In this document: piece after piece, positions 33,336-46,700 of the stretch
Numbering within the stretch: position 1 is the first letter of the stretch
Layout: every line of letters starts with the position of its first letter
Assembly: GCA_015179045.1 (NCBI GenBank)
Contig: WHUZ01000003.1
Location: 1,736,001 to 1,800,000 of the forward strand
Source of the DNA: Kalaharituber pfeilii
Taxonomy: Eukaryota; Ascomycota; Pezizomycetes; Pezizales; Pezizaceae
Reading direction: 5' to 3'
Length of the DNA stretch: 64,000 bases
Position numbers and translations under genes: made by a program
Notes under the pieces: generated by a model
The model's database searches: none
Seen by the model: the letters and a program-made list of their open reading frames with translations, nothing else
Told to the model about the DNA's origin: nothing

Positions 33336-33795
33336 TTTTTTATTTTAAATCATTACTCGTATGCCGCCCTGGAGGCTATGACGAGATTAAACATAGGAGA
33401 TAAAAACAGGAATATGAAAAGAAAATAGACTAACGTGTCGAGATAACAGAATACATGATATAATTTAGACCAACCGCTCGCTTTCCTCCACCCACGTCAG
33501 TATCTCTGCAAGGATGTCCCCCTCTCCTTCCTGTGGGCTTATCAACTTTTCTTTGGCCCCTGGCCACCTCCTCATCCAGACCTCAATCCTTTGTAGGCAG
33601 TGTCTCTTCCTCTCTCCAGCACCAGCGACACTCCGGGCTGTCAGCCTTGCCTATCTTCGCCTTCCATGCTCTTAGCCCTCCCCCCCCCCAGGAGACCTGC
33701 CAGTGCTTTGACATGTCCCGGTATCCGTAAGTTGCTGTGGAATAAATTTCTTGGCTATCTACGCTTAATATCCCGCAGTGCTCTCCTAACTTCAA
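33336..33795 (-). pseudogene. 5'-truncated LINE (Tad-like), 3' end of ORF2
   Basis: The minus strand reads WKAKIGKADSPECRWCWREEE (about 33670-33600), matching the Cys-rich tail after the RNase H region of fungal LINE reverse transcriptases (pattern IGK-x-C-x2-C-x-ET). It continues non-coding to a 3' terminus ending in an A-rich tail (T run at 33333-33340 on the plus strand). The terminus recurs at 36387-36475. Confidence 0.6.
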
Positions 33796-33799
33796 AGTA

Positions 33800-36380
33800 G
33801 CTATGATGACCTAATCTCATGCCAACGACGGCACAGTTACTACATGAAGAAACAACCTTGGTTACGATAACACGCCTCGTTTTATGCTTCCAATTTTAGC
33901 CCCATTTAGTAAGTCCTCAGAATTGACTTATTAGGTATAGTCAATCGTGGCATTTCGGAGTACGTAATTCTGCAGACTGGGTTCTCGTACATATTCAGGT
34001 CGTCGATGCACACGCATGAACATCAAAGCCAGGTTTATTGGTTGGAATTCTCCGGCTACGGATATCTGTGCACAACGGCTTTCTATTAGAATCTGAGACT
34101 GTAGCTATTTGGTTGTTTTGGTGAAACGCCACTGGCGTTGAATTGTGCAAGGTTTCACCAGTCTAAGGAATAACTTATAGAATTCATGCGTATAGGGTGT
34201 TCTGGAAGGGATGCACTACTCCCAAGGGTTGTGATCCATTTTCATTAGATGAGTTTTCCTAAGGGTTCTGTTTCATTTGACTGAATATGAATATCGCCAT
34301 TGTTTTGGGGACATTGCATTTTGAATACTGTTCATTAACTGATGGATGCTTGCCCACAGCTGCAGATGCATGTATCACGCTTTCAAGCTTTGCTTTGCGA
34401 ATACGCGCTACAGGGTTCGAGACTGGTGTTGCAGATGACCAGATACGTTTATGGTCATGTGAACTGTAGGACATTCCCCCCGTCTCTGCTTCCAGTTGGC
34501 TCAAGGTAAAATTAAACATGCAGTAACTTGATTTTACAAAATCTCCAGCATCCCTTGGTAAAATTGAGACGTGTAGGGCTTCGCCGCCCGGGCCTCTTAG
34601 TAACATCCATGCATACACTGGCACTTTTTCCAAATCAAGGTTTGTGATCAATGCATATACAATCAACCTTACAAGTACCTACACGCAAGTACCATTCACC
34701 TGAAGCAGAACCCACGTTCTCGATCTGAAGTTACTATCATAGTTTACCCCATAAAACTGCATGGTGGTGCTGGCCAGGGGCAGTTACATAGCCCTAGCAC
34801 TCTCGGCTTTGCCACCGAAAAGACTCCAGTACTGAATATTTAGACACTCTCATAGTTACTGTTCAGATTGCATTTGAATGAGTAGGTAGGCATGCATACT
34901 TGTACGTCACAACATGTTCTTTGACATATAACATGCCCACGCTCTCACGCGTACGATTCGCTGCGTTGGATGCGGTACAGCGTACCCGAATTCTCGTCGA
35001 CCGATAACGAGATATAAGGCTCATGCATCATCAGCACATAGCGTCGCCTAGTGATGTCTCAATGTGATAGTTCATACGCTAAGAAGCGAGTTGAGACATG
35101 TTGCTGCTGATAAGTGAGTAAGCTGCAACATGCTGGCAGACAGCTCGTGCCATTTGATCAAGAGACGATATGCGTCTTCTTATGGCTCGGAAATTGGGAG
35201 AAGGAGCAAATATATGCAACAACCATCGTTTAGAACCCTACATGAACATGCCAGTAGCTGTCTTTTGGAGCTGTATCTATACTTTTTATTTGTTCTATCC
35301 TGTTTCATGATTGATGCTAGTCGACAGCAAATGTAAGTTGTTATTCAGCAGTGCCGGCCATAGACTCCCATACAGGGGTCTACAGAACACCTGCCAACAT
35401 ACCCTGCAATATTCATATGATATGGGTGCTTGGTACAAGCTTCAGAAACTTTTGCAGGCCTCAAACTTCTGTTATTTTGATCCTAGAGTATTCATATATT
35501 AGACCAGGGCGATACGCAGAACTGAAAAACAATTTGAGTGATCATGGCCGTACCTTACCCTTAGGTCTTGAAAAGCGTGGCTTAAAGTTGCTTCGGCCAC
35601 TAATATGGATAGGGTTCTTGTATCTAGCCGCTAATTATGGTAAGTGAAGTACTCATGTAGCGCTATGCATGCATAATGTGCGCCACCTGGCCGAGTGTCA
35701 AAAGTGACTTTTTGTCAGAACAATTGTATGGGTTTTACACACAAAAATACAACACATGTAACTTTAACAAGTCAATAAATAGTTGCATAATTACCACCCA
35801 ACAGCCATAACAGCAAAGCTGATCTGGCACACTCCTAACTAATGACAGAAGCTGTTGTTTTGTTATTTTATCCCACTCTTCCTGAGGTTTTCCACCTTGT
35901 TTGTGCATTCATCGTGTACAATAATAATTCTGACATGCGGAACTTGAGCAGATTCTCAATTGTGAATTTCATGACTGAAATCTTCATTTCCCTATTGTAT
36001 GCAGGCTTCAGCAGGTGATTCGAGGCTGTGACTCGGAAATAGAGTTCCGTAAGTTGGTTGAAAAACAAAGAATTAAAGCGTGTTACTCTGCAGAAGCGGG
36101 TAGGAAACTACAGAAAATGCTTTGAAGAATAACAAGTATTACATAACCAACAGGTCATCTCCATCCTGACAACTATCCCTGTCACATTATATGCAACTTT
36201 TTAGACTTACCCTTGCCCCCGAGTACTTTCAATTGGTGGACAATTCGATAGCAGAAATGCAACAGCTTTGCGCAAATTTTCCGTAATCGAAGACTTGTGT
36301 CCTCAACAGTCTCGAATCGCGTGCAGTCGTTTAGTTACTGAAGAAGTAGCTGTCGAGCGATTAGGTTGCCAGAGCTGTTC
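33800..36380. other. Gene desert
   Basis: Short frames of no recognised family on both strands, none supported. No RNA gene seen. Confidence 0.4.
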
Positions 36381-36386
36381 GAGCTT

Positions 36387-36475
36387 TTTTTTTTTTTTAT
36401 TTTTCCTTTTTCCTTTTTTTTTTTTATATAATCATTACTCGCATGCCGCCCTACAGGCTATGGCGAGCGCTGGAT
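36387..36475 (-). mobile_element. Second LINE 3' end with A-rich tail
   Basis: After a T-rich run (36387-36425) the sequence tcattactcgcatgccgccc, then ggctatggcgag, closely matches 33347-33385. On the minus strand this is the LINE 3' terminus followed by poly-A. The upstream extent of the copy is unclear. Confidence 0.55.
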
Positions 36476-36479
36476 GTGT

Positions 36480-39400
36480 AGCGCAATTCACTTGCTCCAT
36501 GCCCGTTCTAATTTCTCACTGGCTTAAGCAGCTTATCAAGCAATGTGAAGTCAATAGCCAGGGGCAAGCTAGAATAACCGGCGCAAAGTCTATACAGGAA
36601 GAGGCTAGTATATGTCTCCTGTTTCCATGATATTCCGTTGGCGCTTGTTGTATCTCGTGTTGATATATGCTCATTCATGAGCAGTAGCTGAATTCACCGT
36701 ATTGATTATATCTGCGTATTATACTTAGTATTGTCGTCCTCTAAAAACGGGGGAAACAAATCGAAGCAATTACATTGATCTTGCCGACTTGGAGGAAGTT
36801 ATCCATATCTCTACGAGTACCCGAGTATCGAATTTATACATTCACCTAGTCTCGTAACCACATTCACCATCTATATCACTAGTCTAGTAGTGTTGCACTA
36901 TGTCCCCTGTAGGGGATCTACTAACTTGGTGTTAGTGTCGCATGTATGCTACGTGCCCCACTTGGTGAGGAACGAGGCTAATCAACTCGGCCCCTATCAT
37001 AGCTCATATATTAATTGTTAAACTCGCCACCGCCACTCCTGATATCCGAGAGGGCATGTAGTTGATTGATCAATAATGATATTAGCAATGATGGAACGTG
37101 AGAAATGATCCCAAAAGGTAAATATGAAGTACGATGTGACGTTATTGGAAAAATATAATATTGGTTTATAGCGATTGTATTCAAACAGTAGCCCAAAATT
37201 GCTAAGCTAGCTTTGCTATATGCATACGTTGATAGGATGCATGGCCTACCATAGTCTGGTTGCAAACCAGACTAGGCCAGCCAGTGCTTATTTAGCTATG
37301 AATCGAATAAGCTCTGTCACGTGCATCTACTCTTGGCATGTTTCGTACAGAAGTTCATATCTGCTCATTATCCGTTGCACTGCTTGAGTATCATCTAACC
37401 GTAGTCCTGTTGTTAACGTTGCTTCTCCTCCCACTGACCCCCTTTGACCCATTACGGTACAGCCATGCATAGCATAGTCTGTTGGACCATAGAGGCAACA
37501 ATGATACCAAGTAAGGTTTAATACAGTCTCGAACCAGGCTTAATATCCGCTATTTAATCCTTCACTGGGGGATCATCACCATCATAATATCCGAGTCACA
37601 TATCCCGAATCTTGGTACGAGCAGATCTTTCGTGACATGGCTATCTGATTCCGTTGGGGTACCCAAAGAAACCAACGCCACTGCTACGGTCTCCAATGAG
37701 TCGGTGCACATCTTGCATAGCATCTCCTTTAACATGAGACAGGAGCGGACGTGATCAGCATTATGATCCTCCTTTGGCCGTGACTAGACATACACAAATT
37801 ATGAACAGGAAGTCTGTCTCTAAACGGTAGATTAATCAATTCACGTCAACTTAACGAACGCCCTCCAGATCCGCGGAGCTGACGGGCACTAAGCTGCATG
37901 CTTCGTGCGATATGTGTTGGGTTGCCAACCATCAAGCTAATTCCATTTCACCGAGACGGTTCCGTCACTAGTATTCTGTTAGTCTCGTACCGTACTCCGT
38001 ATGTAACGAAAACTGGCCACATGTAACACCGGCCGCATATGACTGATATCTGGCAAATAACTGAGTCCAAGATACATCTTTTACATATCATTTTTGAACC
38101 AGACTACTGTTTAATGCTGGAGTCTTTAACTCGTTTTAATTGGTTTAGACTCTGCTTAATTTCTCCCCAAGCCTGGATTGATATCCATTAATCAATAGAA
38201 ACTGGACAATTCAAAGATGCACTGTGCGCGAAAATACTGATAATTGTACCTATTACAGGAAGTGGTAAAATCATAACCAGGATATGATAATATCCAAGTG
38301 TTACACCCGTTGTGTCATTGACCGCTTGGCACGTGCTCAATAGCGACATCAACTATTGAATTAAAGCTAGGCATGCCACTTTGCTAACAATACACACAGG
38401 TTATGATCAAACCTCGGCTTGTAAGCTGATTGTCGGTCCATACATGGAGAATCGTAGTGTAGTGCTCGACTAACTGTAGTCCTGATTTGTGCGTGCCATC
38501 CTTTAACAAGGTACACATTGTGAGCTTTTAGTGATACAACTAATTAACCATTAGACAAAATCAGTTGAACCTTCATATCTTTACTTTGACTTTACTATGG
38601 TGCAAAATGTTACGCATGCCCGATGATTCTTGATGGGTAACGAATATGCAATACTCCTTCTGTTTCAAATTCTTGTGGCAACTTGATTGTTGTCTTGGAA
38701 TATGTGGCCATAACCACTATAACCCATATATGCAACCATCGGCCCAATCCATAGCCAGCTGGTACTGGTACATTCTGACAAATGTAGAGTACTTGTTCTA
38801 ACAAATGTAGTGTACTTGTATGATAAAGCTCTCGGGGAATCTCCTTGCTGACTAGTGCCATGTAACACGCCCACTAACCTGACCTTGTATCAGATTTCAA
38901 ACAGCAATGTATAGCGCACATTGCGCAACCCAATCGCCCCCGCAGATGTGGCTGTTCTCTCCTGAAACCCCCCCCTCCTACGCCTCTATCCTCGGATAAT
39001 TCCGTCATTGTTACCGAGGTAGAAATAGGTCCCCGCAACTCCGGAGCAGGATGAACTAGTGGGGAGGGGATGGTTGGCATTGTTCACTTGAAGGAGAGCA
39101 TGGCATTGCAGCGTGTGGGAAGTTGGACGGGTGGTGGGAGATGGGCGAGGGCGAGAGCGGTGACTGTGGCATGAGATGAGATGAGTTACTGTGGGCTGGG
39201 ATACAGTGGCACACGACGGCTACCGTAGTCTCGCTGGGAAGGCTTTGCTTGGCAGGTCATGGGATTGGTGTGGAGGGAGGAGGCGTGATATGCTTCTACA
39301 TCCCAGTACTTCCCTAGTATCCGTGGAGGTAAATAATGGCAAAAAAAAAGACAGCCACTTGGTGTGCAATTTACATTACAGACTGCAGCTGCAGATGCAT

Positions 39401-41590
39401 TCCGCGGAAGGCCCTGCAGGACTATCACTCGAGGTTTGTGGCAAATGATTACGTTCCTGCGTGGGGCTCTATTTGGTGCAGAAATGTTGAGTCCTGGCCA
39501 GTGCGGACGGATGGGGAGTGCAATTTGACCAGTCTCGTAGGCGGAGTCCAACCATTTTCCTGAAACTCTGCTTAAGCAGCGTCTGGTTACGAGACTACAA
39601 TTTGACTAGGTACAGCACAACAATCTGTAAAGCTGACTGAGAAGCATGCATCTATGCGGGTATCAGATGAAGGTCCGTACTTCTGTACTCTACAGCCGCA
39701 CAACAACAGTGTGATATAACCGGAGCATTTTACTTACATACATGCATACGCATATGTTTCTATATGTGTACGTACCCTGCGTGCATCGTCCACCACAACG
39801 TCATCAGTGACTTTGACCGTAGTTTCGGCAAGCGGCCCTCCATTACTACGGCCATCTGCTTCTTCCTTTTTCGCTCGCAATTCTCATACTCCGGGCTAGG
39901 CCATCCTAGGCAAACGCGCACTCTTTCACTCACCCTGGAATCGTTGTGCCGCAGGAAACTCGATATGGATTCCGCGAGCTGAATGGGGGGCATTGGAGCA
40001 TGGGGGGATGGGTTACGATGCGGGGATAGACAGGGTATGGCAGGGCGTAGCAGAGAGGGGAGGGTGGAGATCGACAAGAGGGGAGGGTGGGTGCAGATGA
40101 TGAAGTAGGATCGTTTACTATTTGTTCAGTTGAGTGGTAATTGGTGGAAAGAGCGGATGGTCGCGATAGAATGAGATCCTCTAGGGTGAAGCTAAAGCTT
40201 GAGGCGGCGAGGGCTGAGCAATATGACACCTGGGTTAACTTGGGGTAAAAGAGCATCATAGGATAGTATGATTGTTGCTTAACGCATCTCGCAGAGTGCT
40301 TCGCTCATACCCAACACAAACATATGGTCTGCCTCCTCCTTCCCCTGCTATTCCAAGGTCGAGTCCTGATTACAGGCTGCTTTCCCCCAAGGTGCCCTAC
40401 TGGCAGCGCCCAGTGCGCCAGCTGAACCCTTCCACCGGTCCCAAGCCAGCATTCGAGCCACTCTGCTTCAAGGTGCAAGTCCCCAGAAAGGCCCAAACCG
40501 TTCTCCCATCTTCATTTGCTTTGCCTTTCATCGAACATCAAATCTCCTTTCGGTGTCTTAGTACGGTTTCCTCGTGGATTATTCATTGACTTCCCCGGAG
40601 GTTGGCACCTCCTGGTCGGAAGTGCAAAGCCGTGGAGAAAGAAAATAATGCAAAATAAATACTTACAATGGGAATTATTGAGTATCCAGTATTGTTTTCT
40701 CTCTAGTACATATTTATGTTTTCGTTTTCTCTGGACTTCTATTGGTTGGAAGATTTTTCCTTGTTTGCGTAGAATGCACAGCCTACGGTGTTGTTTGATT
40801 GTTTACCAGCTCAAGCTGTACTTCCTGGTCGTGGTTAGGCAGTCTGCAGCCCGTTCCTTTGTACTGGGATCCCCAAAAGCAAAAAATTTGGCGGTTACCA
40901 GATGCTAGGGTTCCTTCTAAGACATTTGGGCCAGCTCTATCATAGCGTGAATTTCGATCCGGGTTTCACTCAAGCACTAGGATCCGGTTGCTGTATCTTA
41001 AACCAGGGGCCAGGGTTTGTGAAGATGCTGCTTGTAAGGAACATGATTTCTCGAGGAATTTCCATCTGACTAGTCAGCCCCTCGACTTTGTTTCTTTTTA
41101 CTGGTATCAGTCAACGTCACCATTCCAATATCTCACCCCACTGAGGATTTTCCTTCAAGCGCAGCCCCTCCGCTTCCTGTTTGGGCTCATTCGGGGAGGA
41201 GGACGCACATGGAGCGTGAGTACATAAATTGGGGGATGGACGCAATGGAATCCATCCCACTAGAAACAAACGGCTGAAGTGAATAAGCCCACGAAGTGGA
41301 CAGCATTCTAGTATACCTTTGACTCAATTGATTTTTTTTTGGCAGACGACTGCGTGAAGCTCTTGTTGGATAGGAATTTTCTTTTTTAAGAAACAGCAAG
41401 CCCGCCAAAGATTTTTCTTCCAAGCCAGGCACTGCATAAGTTCGGCTGTTTTTGACCCGCCCTGAACGCCCTAAGACTGAAGGACCAAGATAGTGCGTCA
41501 GTAGTTTCCGTCAATAAACAACGGAACAGCGAACGAGCTAACAAATAAATTGGCTTGTACTCACCCATCTTCCAGCGTACGGCACGCTGA
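36480..41590. other. Long stretch without a supported gene
   Basis: A near-palindrome lies at 37254-37279 (tagtctggttgcaaaccagacta). Between 38880 and 41600 there are moderately long frames and GC-richer sequence (for example 40272-40589, 105 residues, basic and Pro-rich) that could be exons or relics, but none shows a known domain or consistent splice links. No rRNA or tRNA seen. Confidence 0.35.
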
Positions 41591-41860
41591 TTGCATCTTG
41601 TCCCGTTACACCTGCACACTTCCGCTCTAGTCCGAAAACTTAGTACTGCCGTGCTAGGTCTCCCTCGTCCCTCACCCGCAATAAAGTTGCTCGGCTATAG
41701 GACACACGTAGCTCAACCAGAGGGCGAAAGTATACATTCCTCTTTCACCGATCGGCTGCCACACCACGAACATCACGAGACGCCTGCAAGCGCAGCGTAT
41801 CCGGCTGCGGCTGCCTGAAGCGGCCCTACAGCGTTCTGTAAAAAAATATATATACTTATA

Positions 41861-42820
41861 TTGCTCAACCGGGTTTGCACAACAATCCTTCCTGCCTTCA
41901 GGGACACCGCAGTTGTGCCGAAACGAAAGACCACCGTCACCTCTCCATCTCCCAGGGCCGCCCCTGCCGCAAGCGCAACCACAGGCCTCAGAAGTGGAAC
42001 AGGAGGTAACAAGCCTCCGTTTTTGTTCGGGTGCAGCACATTCGTTCCGCCACAGCCAGGCATGGAGAGAGGGTCTTCGTACGGAAGACCCGAGGCCTCA
42101 GGAAGTGGTAGCGGCGCAGGGAGGCCAGCGGGAAGGGCAGGTCAGCCTGAAAGGAAAGTTTTTGATGTATTTTCTTGGTATCCAAATTACCAGAGCTGTC
42201 AACGTTACTTCCTAGAAGTGGCTCAGTTTGAGTATGCTTGTCAAGCATTAGCTGCATTTCTCAACATCAAGCTTCCATATCAACGGATGAACGCTATAGA
42301 TTTCAAGCAGTATCAGCTAGCTTCGAACACTATGAGGCCAGGCGTCGGGGTGCCACCGCCATTCAGAATGGGCTACCCTCCGCCTCCGCCGCAACATATT
42401 CCGCCTCCGGTTCCTGGACAACAACCAATTCACCCCCCAGCGGTCGACTACCTCTCCTTCGGCAATGTGTCATTGCTTCCTTACATTCGGCGACTCATCG
42501 TAACTGGCTACGACGCTGATGGAATAATGCACGGCTGGTTCGGAGACGACTGGGTGGCTGGCCTACATCCATTGATTGAGTCTGAACGACAGAATTATAT
42601 GTTCGCAGCAAAATCCAGCGACTGGCTGACTTTGAAGCAGAGTTATGACACGGTGACGGAGGAATCAGTACCGTTTTTGGTCCCACTTCAACGAGCTACC
42701 GAGCCTGAGATTATGCGGGCAGAGGATGCATGGTCTGGCGCCCTCTCCATGCGAGATTGGATGATAGGGCCTCGAGCAATGGACGACGACCTAGAGCGAG
42801 AAGAGGAAGAAGTGGCCTAG
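41861..42820 (+). CDS. Conserved-looking ascomycete protein of unknown function, 5' end uncertain
   Basis: The last roughly 220 residues look conserved and globular: FDVFSWYPNYQSCQRYFLEV, ACQALAAFLNIKLPYQR, VSLLPYIRRLIVTGYDADG, MHGWFGDDWVAGLHP and WSGALSMRDWMIGPR, ending in an acidic tail. A Pro-rich insert (about nt 42330-42440) separates two blocks. I recall similar uncharacterised ascomycete proteins but cannot name the family securely. The N-terminal 90 residues are low-complexity. A pyrimidine-rich tract ending cttcag at about 41900 looks like an intron acceptor, so an upstream exon near 41700-41797 may supply the true start, or translation may begin at the ATG near 42062. No membrane segment or signal peptide seen. 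Confidence 0.7.
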   Translation: MLNRVCTTILPAFRDTAVVPKRKTTVTSPSPRAAPAASATTGLRSGTGGNKPPFLFGCSTFVPPQPGMERGSSYGRPEASGSGSGAGRPAGRAGQPERKVFDVFSWYPNYQSCQRYFLEVAQFEYACQALAAFLNIKLPYQRMNAIDFKQYQLASNTMRPGVGVPPPFRMGYPPPPPQHIPPPVPGQQPIHPPAVDYLSFGNVSLLPYIRRLIVTGYDADGIMHGWFGDDWVAGLHPLIESERQNYMFAAKSSDWLTLKQSYDTVTEESVPFLVPLQRATEPEIMRAEDAWSGALSMRDWMIGPRAMDDDLEREEEEVA

Positions 42821-43799
42821 GCTGGTACATTTCCATTGTTTATTATGGTTATTTAACATCGGTATATGGATGGGGATCAGGCGTTGTGTAAGAGGCTCTT
42901 GTTAGATCTCAATTCTCGCAAGAACAAGCTGCATAACTGCAATAGGCATACCCCGACTTCCACTTTTTTTTATTTCCTTTTTTTTCGTCCCTCCTTTCTT
43001 AAATCCTTTTCCTTTAGTCTATCTGGGGGGAGTTGGGCGACTGCGTACTTGTTGGGTTAGGATGTTGCTGTTTGCTGCAACTAATTTGGACTAAGCGGCC
43101 TTGAATTTCTGTTGTTTGGTATGTATTGTTGATGTCCTGGATTGTACGACTCGAAATATACCTCATATCATAAATGTTCGAAGTTTCTTGAAGTGAACAT
43201 TGGTGATGTATGTGTCGTGAGCTGTGGAGTAGATGTGGTACGTATATTAGCCCTCTTGCGGGGTATTCTGTAGTCCGGAGACCTTTTCCGAGGATGGTTA
43301 GAATCTCAGACAAGGTTGCCCATCTGAGCGGACTTGTCGAGATGTTGTGAGATGAGAACAATCGTGGGGAAAAGGCTTGGGGAAGCGGCTCGTTGTGACT
43401 GGGTAAGAACCGAGATGATGCAATATAAACAAACAAGGGCTGTTGCGACATCAGAGAATGCGCTGCTCTTGCAGTTGGCATAGTGGCGGCCTGTAACGTT
43501 ACTTCCCAATGAGGGAAGTTGGCGTGCAAGGTGTGGTCATCGTCGCCCCACCTGGGGTCATGTCTACGGTCATCTTGCTAGGAGCGGTGATGCCAAGAGA
43601 CTAGTCCAGTAAATCACGCTGAAACGGTTCTGACGAGCTGCGACACCGCGCAGCCCGCGCACCGCAAACTGAAAAGCATCCAGCGGCGGAGGCCTATGCA
43701 TGATCCACTTCATGACACCAACCCTTGGCTTTTACCCCGCAACATCTTTTTGCATGCACTGTCCGCGGACATACGGGATATAAGTGACAGAGTGGAGCC
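42821..43799. other. Intergenic region and Mediator gene promoter side
   Basis: 3' flank of the preceding gene (pyrimidine tract at about 42964-43015) and 5' flank of the MED5 gene. Long antisense frames here have no recognised domain. Confidence 0.4.
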
Positions 43800-46700
43800 A
43801 TGCCCGCGCCCTCAACTGCGTCCGCGACTTACCGGAAGCTATTCCACAAATGCCTAACGTCGAGAGTACCAATTGACCGTGTATAACCCCCTCCTCTCCT
43901 CCTCAACTTCGATTCCAGGCCTTACAAAGCTCTCTTCATAATATAGACCTGTAATGACAGCCCGGCTAACGCCATACATCTAGTTTGAAAGCTACACACG
44001 CCAGCTGTTCAGCCGATCTCCGATTTCCCCCTCCCTGATTGCGTTCGAACTTGTCTCACCCGGTTTAAGCCCCATCTCCGACCCTCTCCAACTTCAATAC
44101 ATCCAGCGCCTCGTCGAGACCAACTTCCTCACCCTTAGTGAGGTGTTGTTCGCGACTGTCAAGTCTTCCGTACAGCTCTTCTCTCCCGCCACTGCGACGA
44201 CATCATACCAGACCGAGGATGAGCTCCAGGAGGCCAGGTCGAATCGGGAAAATGTGGAGGCTGGGATCCTATTGATGTTAGCGGGGACAGTTCGGTTCCA
44301 GAAGCCAAAGAACCCTGAGAATATTTGGTCTGCGATAACGGCGGCAGGGAAATGGATGGAGGTGTCGATGAGTAGTACGAGGGGGATGAAGTCGAAGGAG
44401 GGAGCGGCGGAGGTGGTGATAGCGTTGGGGCAAAATGAAGGGGTGATGAAGGTTTGGACGGAGTTCATTGGGGGGACGCAGAGTAGAGGTACGAAAAATA
44501 TACGTCCTGGAGGGTGCTGGATCTCAGGCGCTGATGGTGCAAGCTTGAAGATTTACGCGGGCCGTTTACAACGACGCTTGCGGCGTTCACACAGGAGATG
44601 TCAAAGTATCCGTTAATATCATCCCGATTAGAAGGGTTGTTCCATTACCATCGCACCCCCGGACAGCAACAGCAGGGCAAGGCAAATAGTTTGGGTTTGC
44701 TTAGTAGCAGTACGCGCTCCGGATTAGACGACATCGAGTCACAGGACGCCTCCTTAAAAGTATGGGCTCGTGGTTCTGGTATAATATGGATAGATAGCTT
44801 GGTATGTACCATCGTATACAGCTATATATTTGAGTTTCTTGGACCATTGACTGCTCACTATCCTCATGCTGTACATAGCTGGTTGGCCTCCCACTGACCG
44901 ATGAGGAAGCCATTCTCTCATACCTTACATCACGGTACAGAGATGATACGACGTCCATGGTCCTGGAATTTGTTCTTGCATCGTTCGATACCCTAGCTAC
45001 TGCCATGAATCCTTTGCATCCGGCGTCGCCGAGCCACACATTCCTTGTCCGCTCCTTCATAATCAACAAAGTCCCGCTTATCCTCACACGGATTTTCTTA
45101 CCGCAGGAGACGCTGAATACAGTCTTGTCGCAAGTCCTCATGCGAATCGACCCAGGAATACTCAACAATAACTCCGGAAACCCTTTCGGAGGAAACGGGG
45201 ACATGTTTTCGCTTCCTGCGGATATACGGCAGGAGTTTTTGTTCGCATGTGCACTACATGGACTTATTGAGGAGATTAGTATCCAGGAGATACTGGGCGA
45301 GTTACCGATGATGACGCTGCCGTCTTCAGGAAGATATACAGCCGAGGACCTCGTCACGCAGTGCCAGATGGACCCGGACCGCGTCGAGCGGCTGTTGGAG
45401 GAGCTTGAAGGGCTGGAGGGTAATGCGGGGGCGGTCGCGCTCGCTGTGATCGAAGTTATCCGCGGCATGTGCGAGAAGAAAGAGACGATGAGTTTGAGAA
45501 GCATATGCAGCTTCCTGACGCGGAAGCCTAGCTCCATCGATGTGATACTGCTGTTTGTCAAGTCGCCATACCTGATGGAACCGCTATGCGTGCTTCTTGA
45601 TACGTGGAGGTACGAGGAGGACCAGGGAGAGTACCAGCCAGTATATGAGGACTTTGGGTACATACTCCTCTTGGTCTTGACCGTGATCCACCGGTATGAT
45701 CTTCCGCTTACAACCACAGCACTCGGGGCGTCAATGGACCCAGTGGACTCGTTTATACCAAAGCTGCTTACGAAGGGACTCACAGCGCAGCGGATTGAGG
45801 ACCTAGAGTCCAGCGACAAGCATGCGCAGCTTGGGGGATGGATTAAGGAGATATTCGAGGCAGAGGGGATATCAGACGGTTTGATGTCCTCATGCCGGCC
45901 GCAGGACTTTTACATGCTTGTCCCAACGCTGTTCTTGCAGTCAGTGATGGCGGCGCACAGGGGCGTCTTGGATATAGACACGCTTAAGGAAGGCTTCGTC
46001 TACCTGCTCGAGCCGTTCCTGATGCCGTCGCTGGTCAGCGCGCTGACGTGGCTCGGGAACCACGTGTGGGAAAACTCGTCCATGGGCACAGCAGGGCAGG
46101 AGGAGAGCCTACTGATTCCACTACAGATCTTGCAGTCGCTGGTCGTGCCGCCGAGCACGCTGTCGGTGGAGGCAAGCATGGTGCACCAAACGGTGCTATC
46201 AATCACGGCTAGGCATCTGGAACGGGTGGTGAGAGAGGTGCTGAGGTCGATGGAACATGCATCGCCCCAGGTCACGAGCATGGCGAGCGCGGTGTTGCAG
46301 GCAGTGACCCCGCATTTAGGGTTCAAGAGGGCAGGGACCGCGGGGCATCACGAGCTGGAGGGGTGGGTGAGTAGCGCTGGCGCGCACAGGCAGCATGGGA
46401 TGCCAGCAGGGCTTATTCCCACATTCAAGGCGTCTGTTGGGGCGCTGTTGGCGTGGTCGGCGAGTTATGCGGGGGTGGAGGCCGGGAAGGCAACCGCGGC
46501 GACGACGACGGGGCCACCGGCGTATACACATAGGCTGACCCAGAGCGCGGCGTGTACGCTGGGGAGCCGGGTCGTGGTCAAGACATTGGTGGAAATTGTC
46601 TGGAGTTTACAGAGGCAGCAGGCAGCAGCGGCAGCAGCTGCTTCTGCCACTGCCGCTGCCGCTGCGGCGAGTGGAGCGGCAACAGGGGCGACGCCCACGC

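Noticed and set aside
36850..39600. Scattered gtctcgtaacc/ggttacgagac words considered as termini of one element
   Set aside because: Too short and unevenly placed to define ends or target duplications.
40272..40589. 105-residue frame that could be a mitochondrial-targeted protein
   Set aside because: Arg/Ser-rich start is suggestive, but there is no downstream exon or known domain, so it was not called a gene.
44701..45819. 372-residue minus-strand frame within the Mediator gene
   Set aside because: Opposite strand of the conserved Med5 block; no domain of its own.
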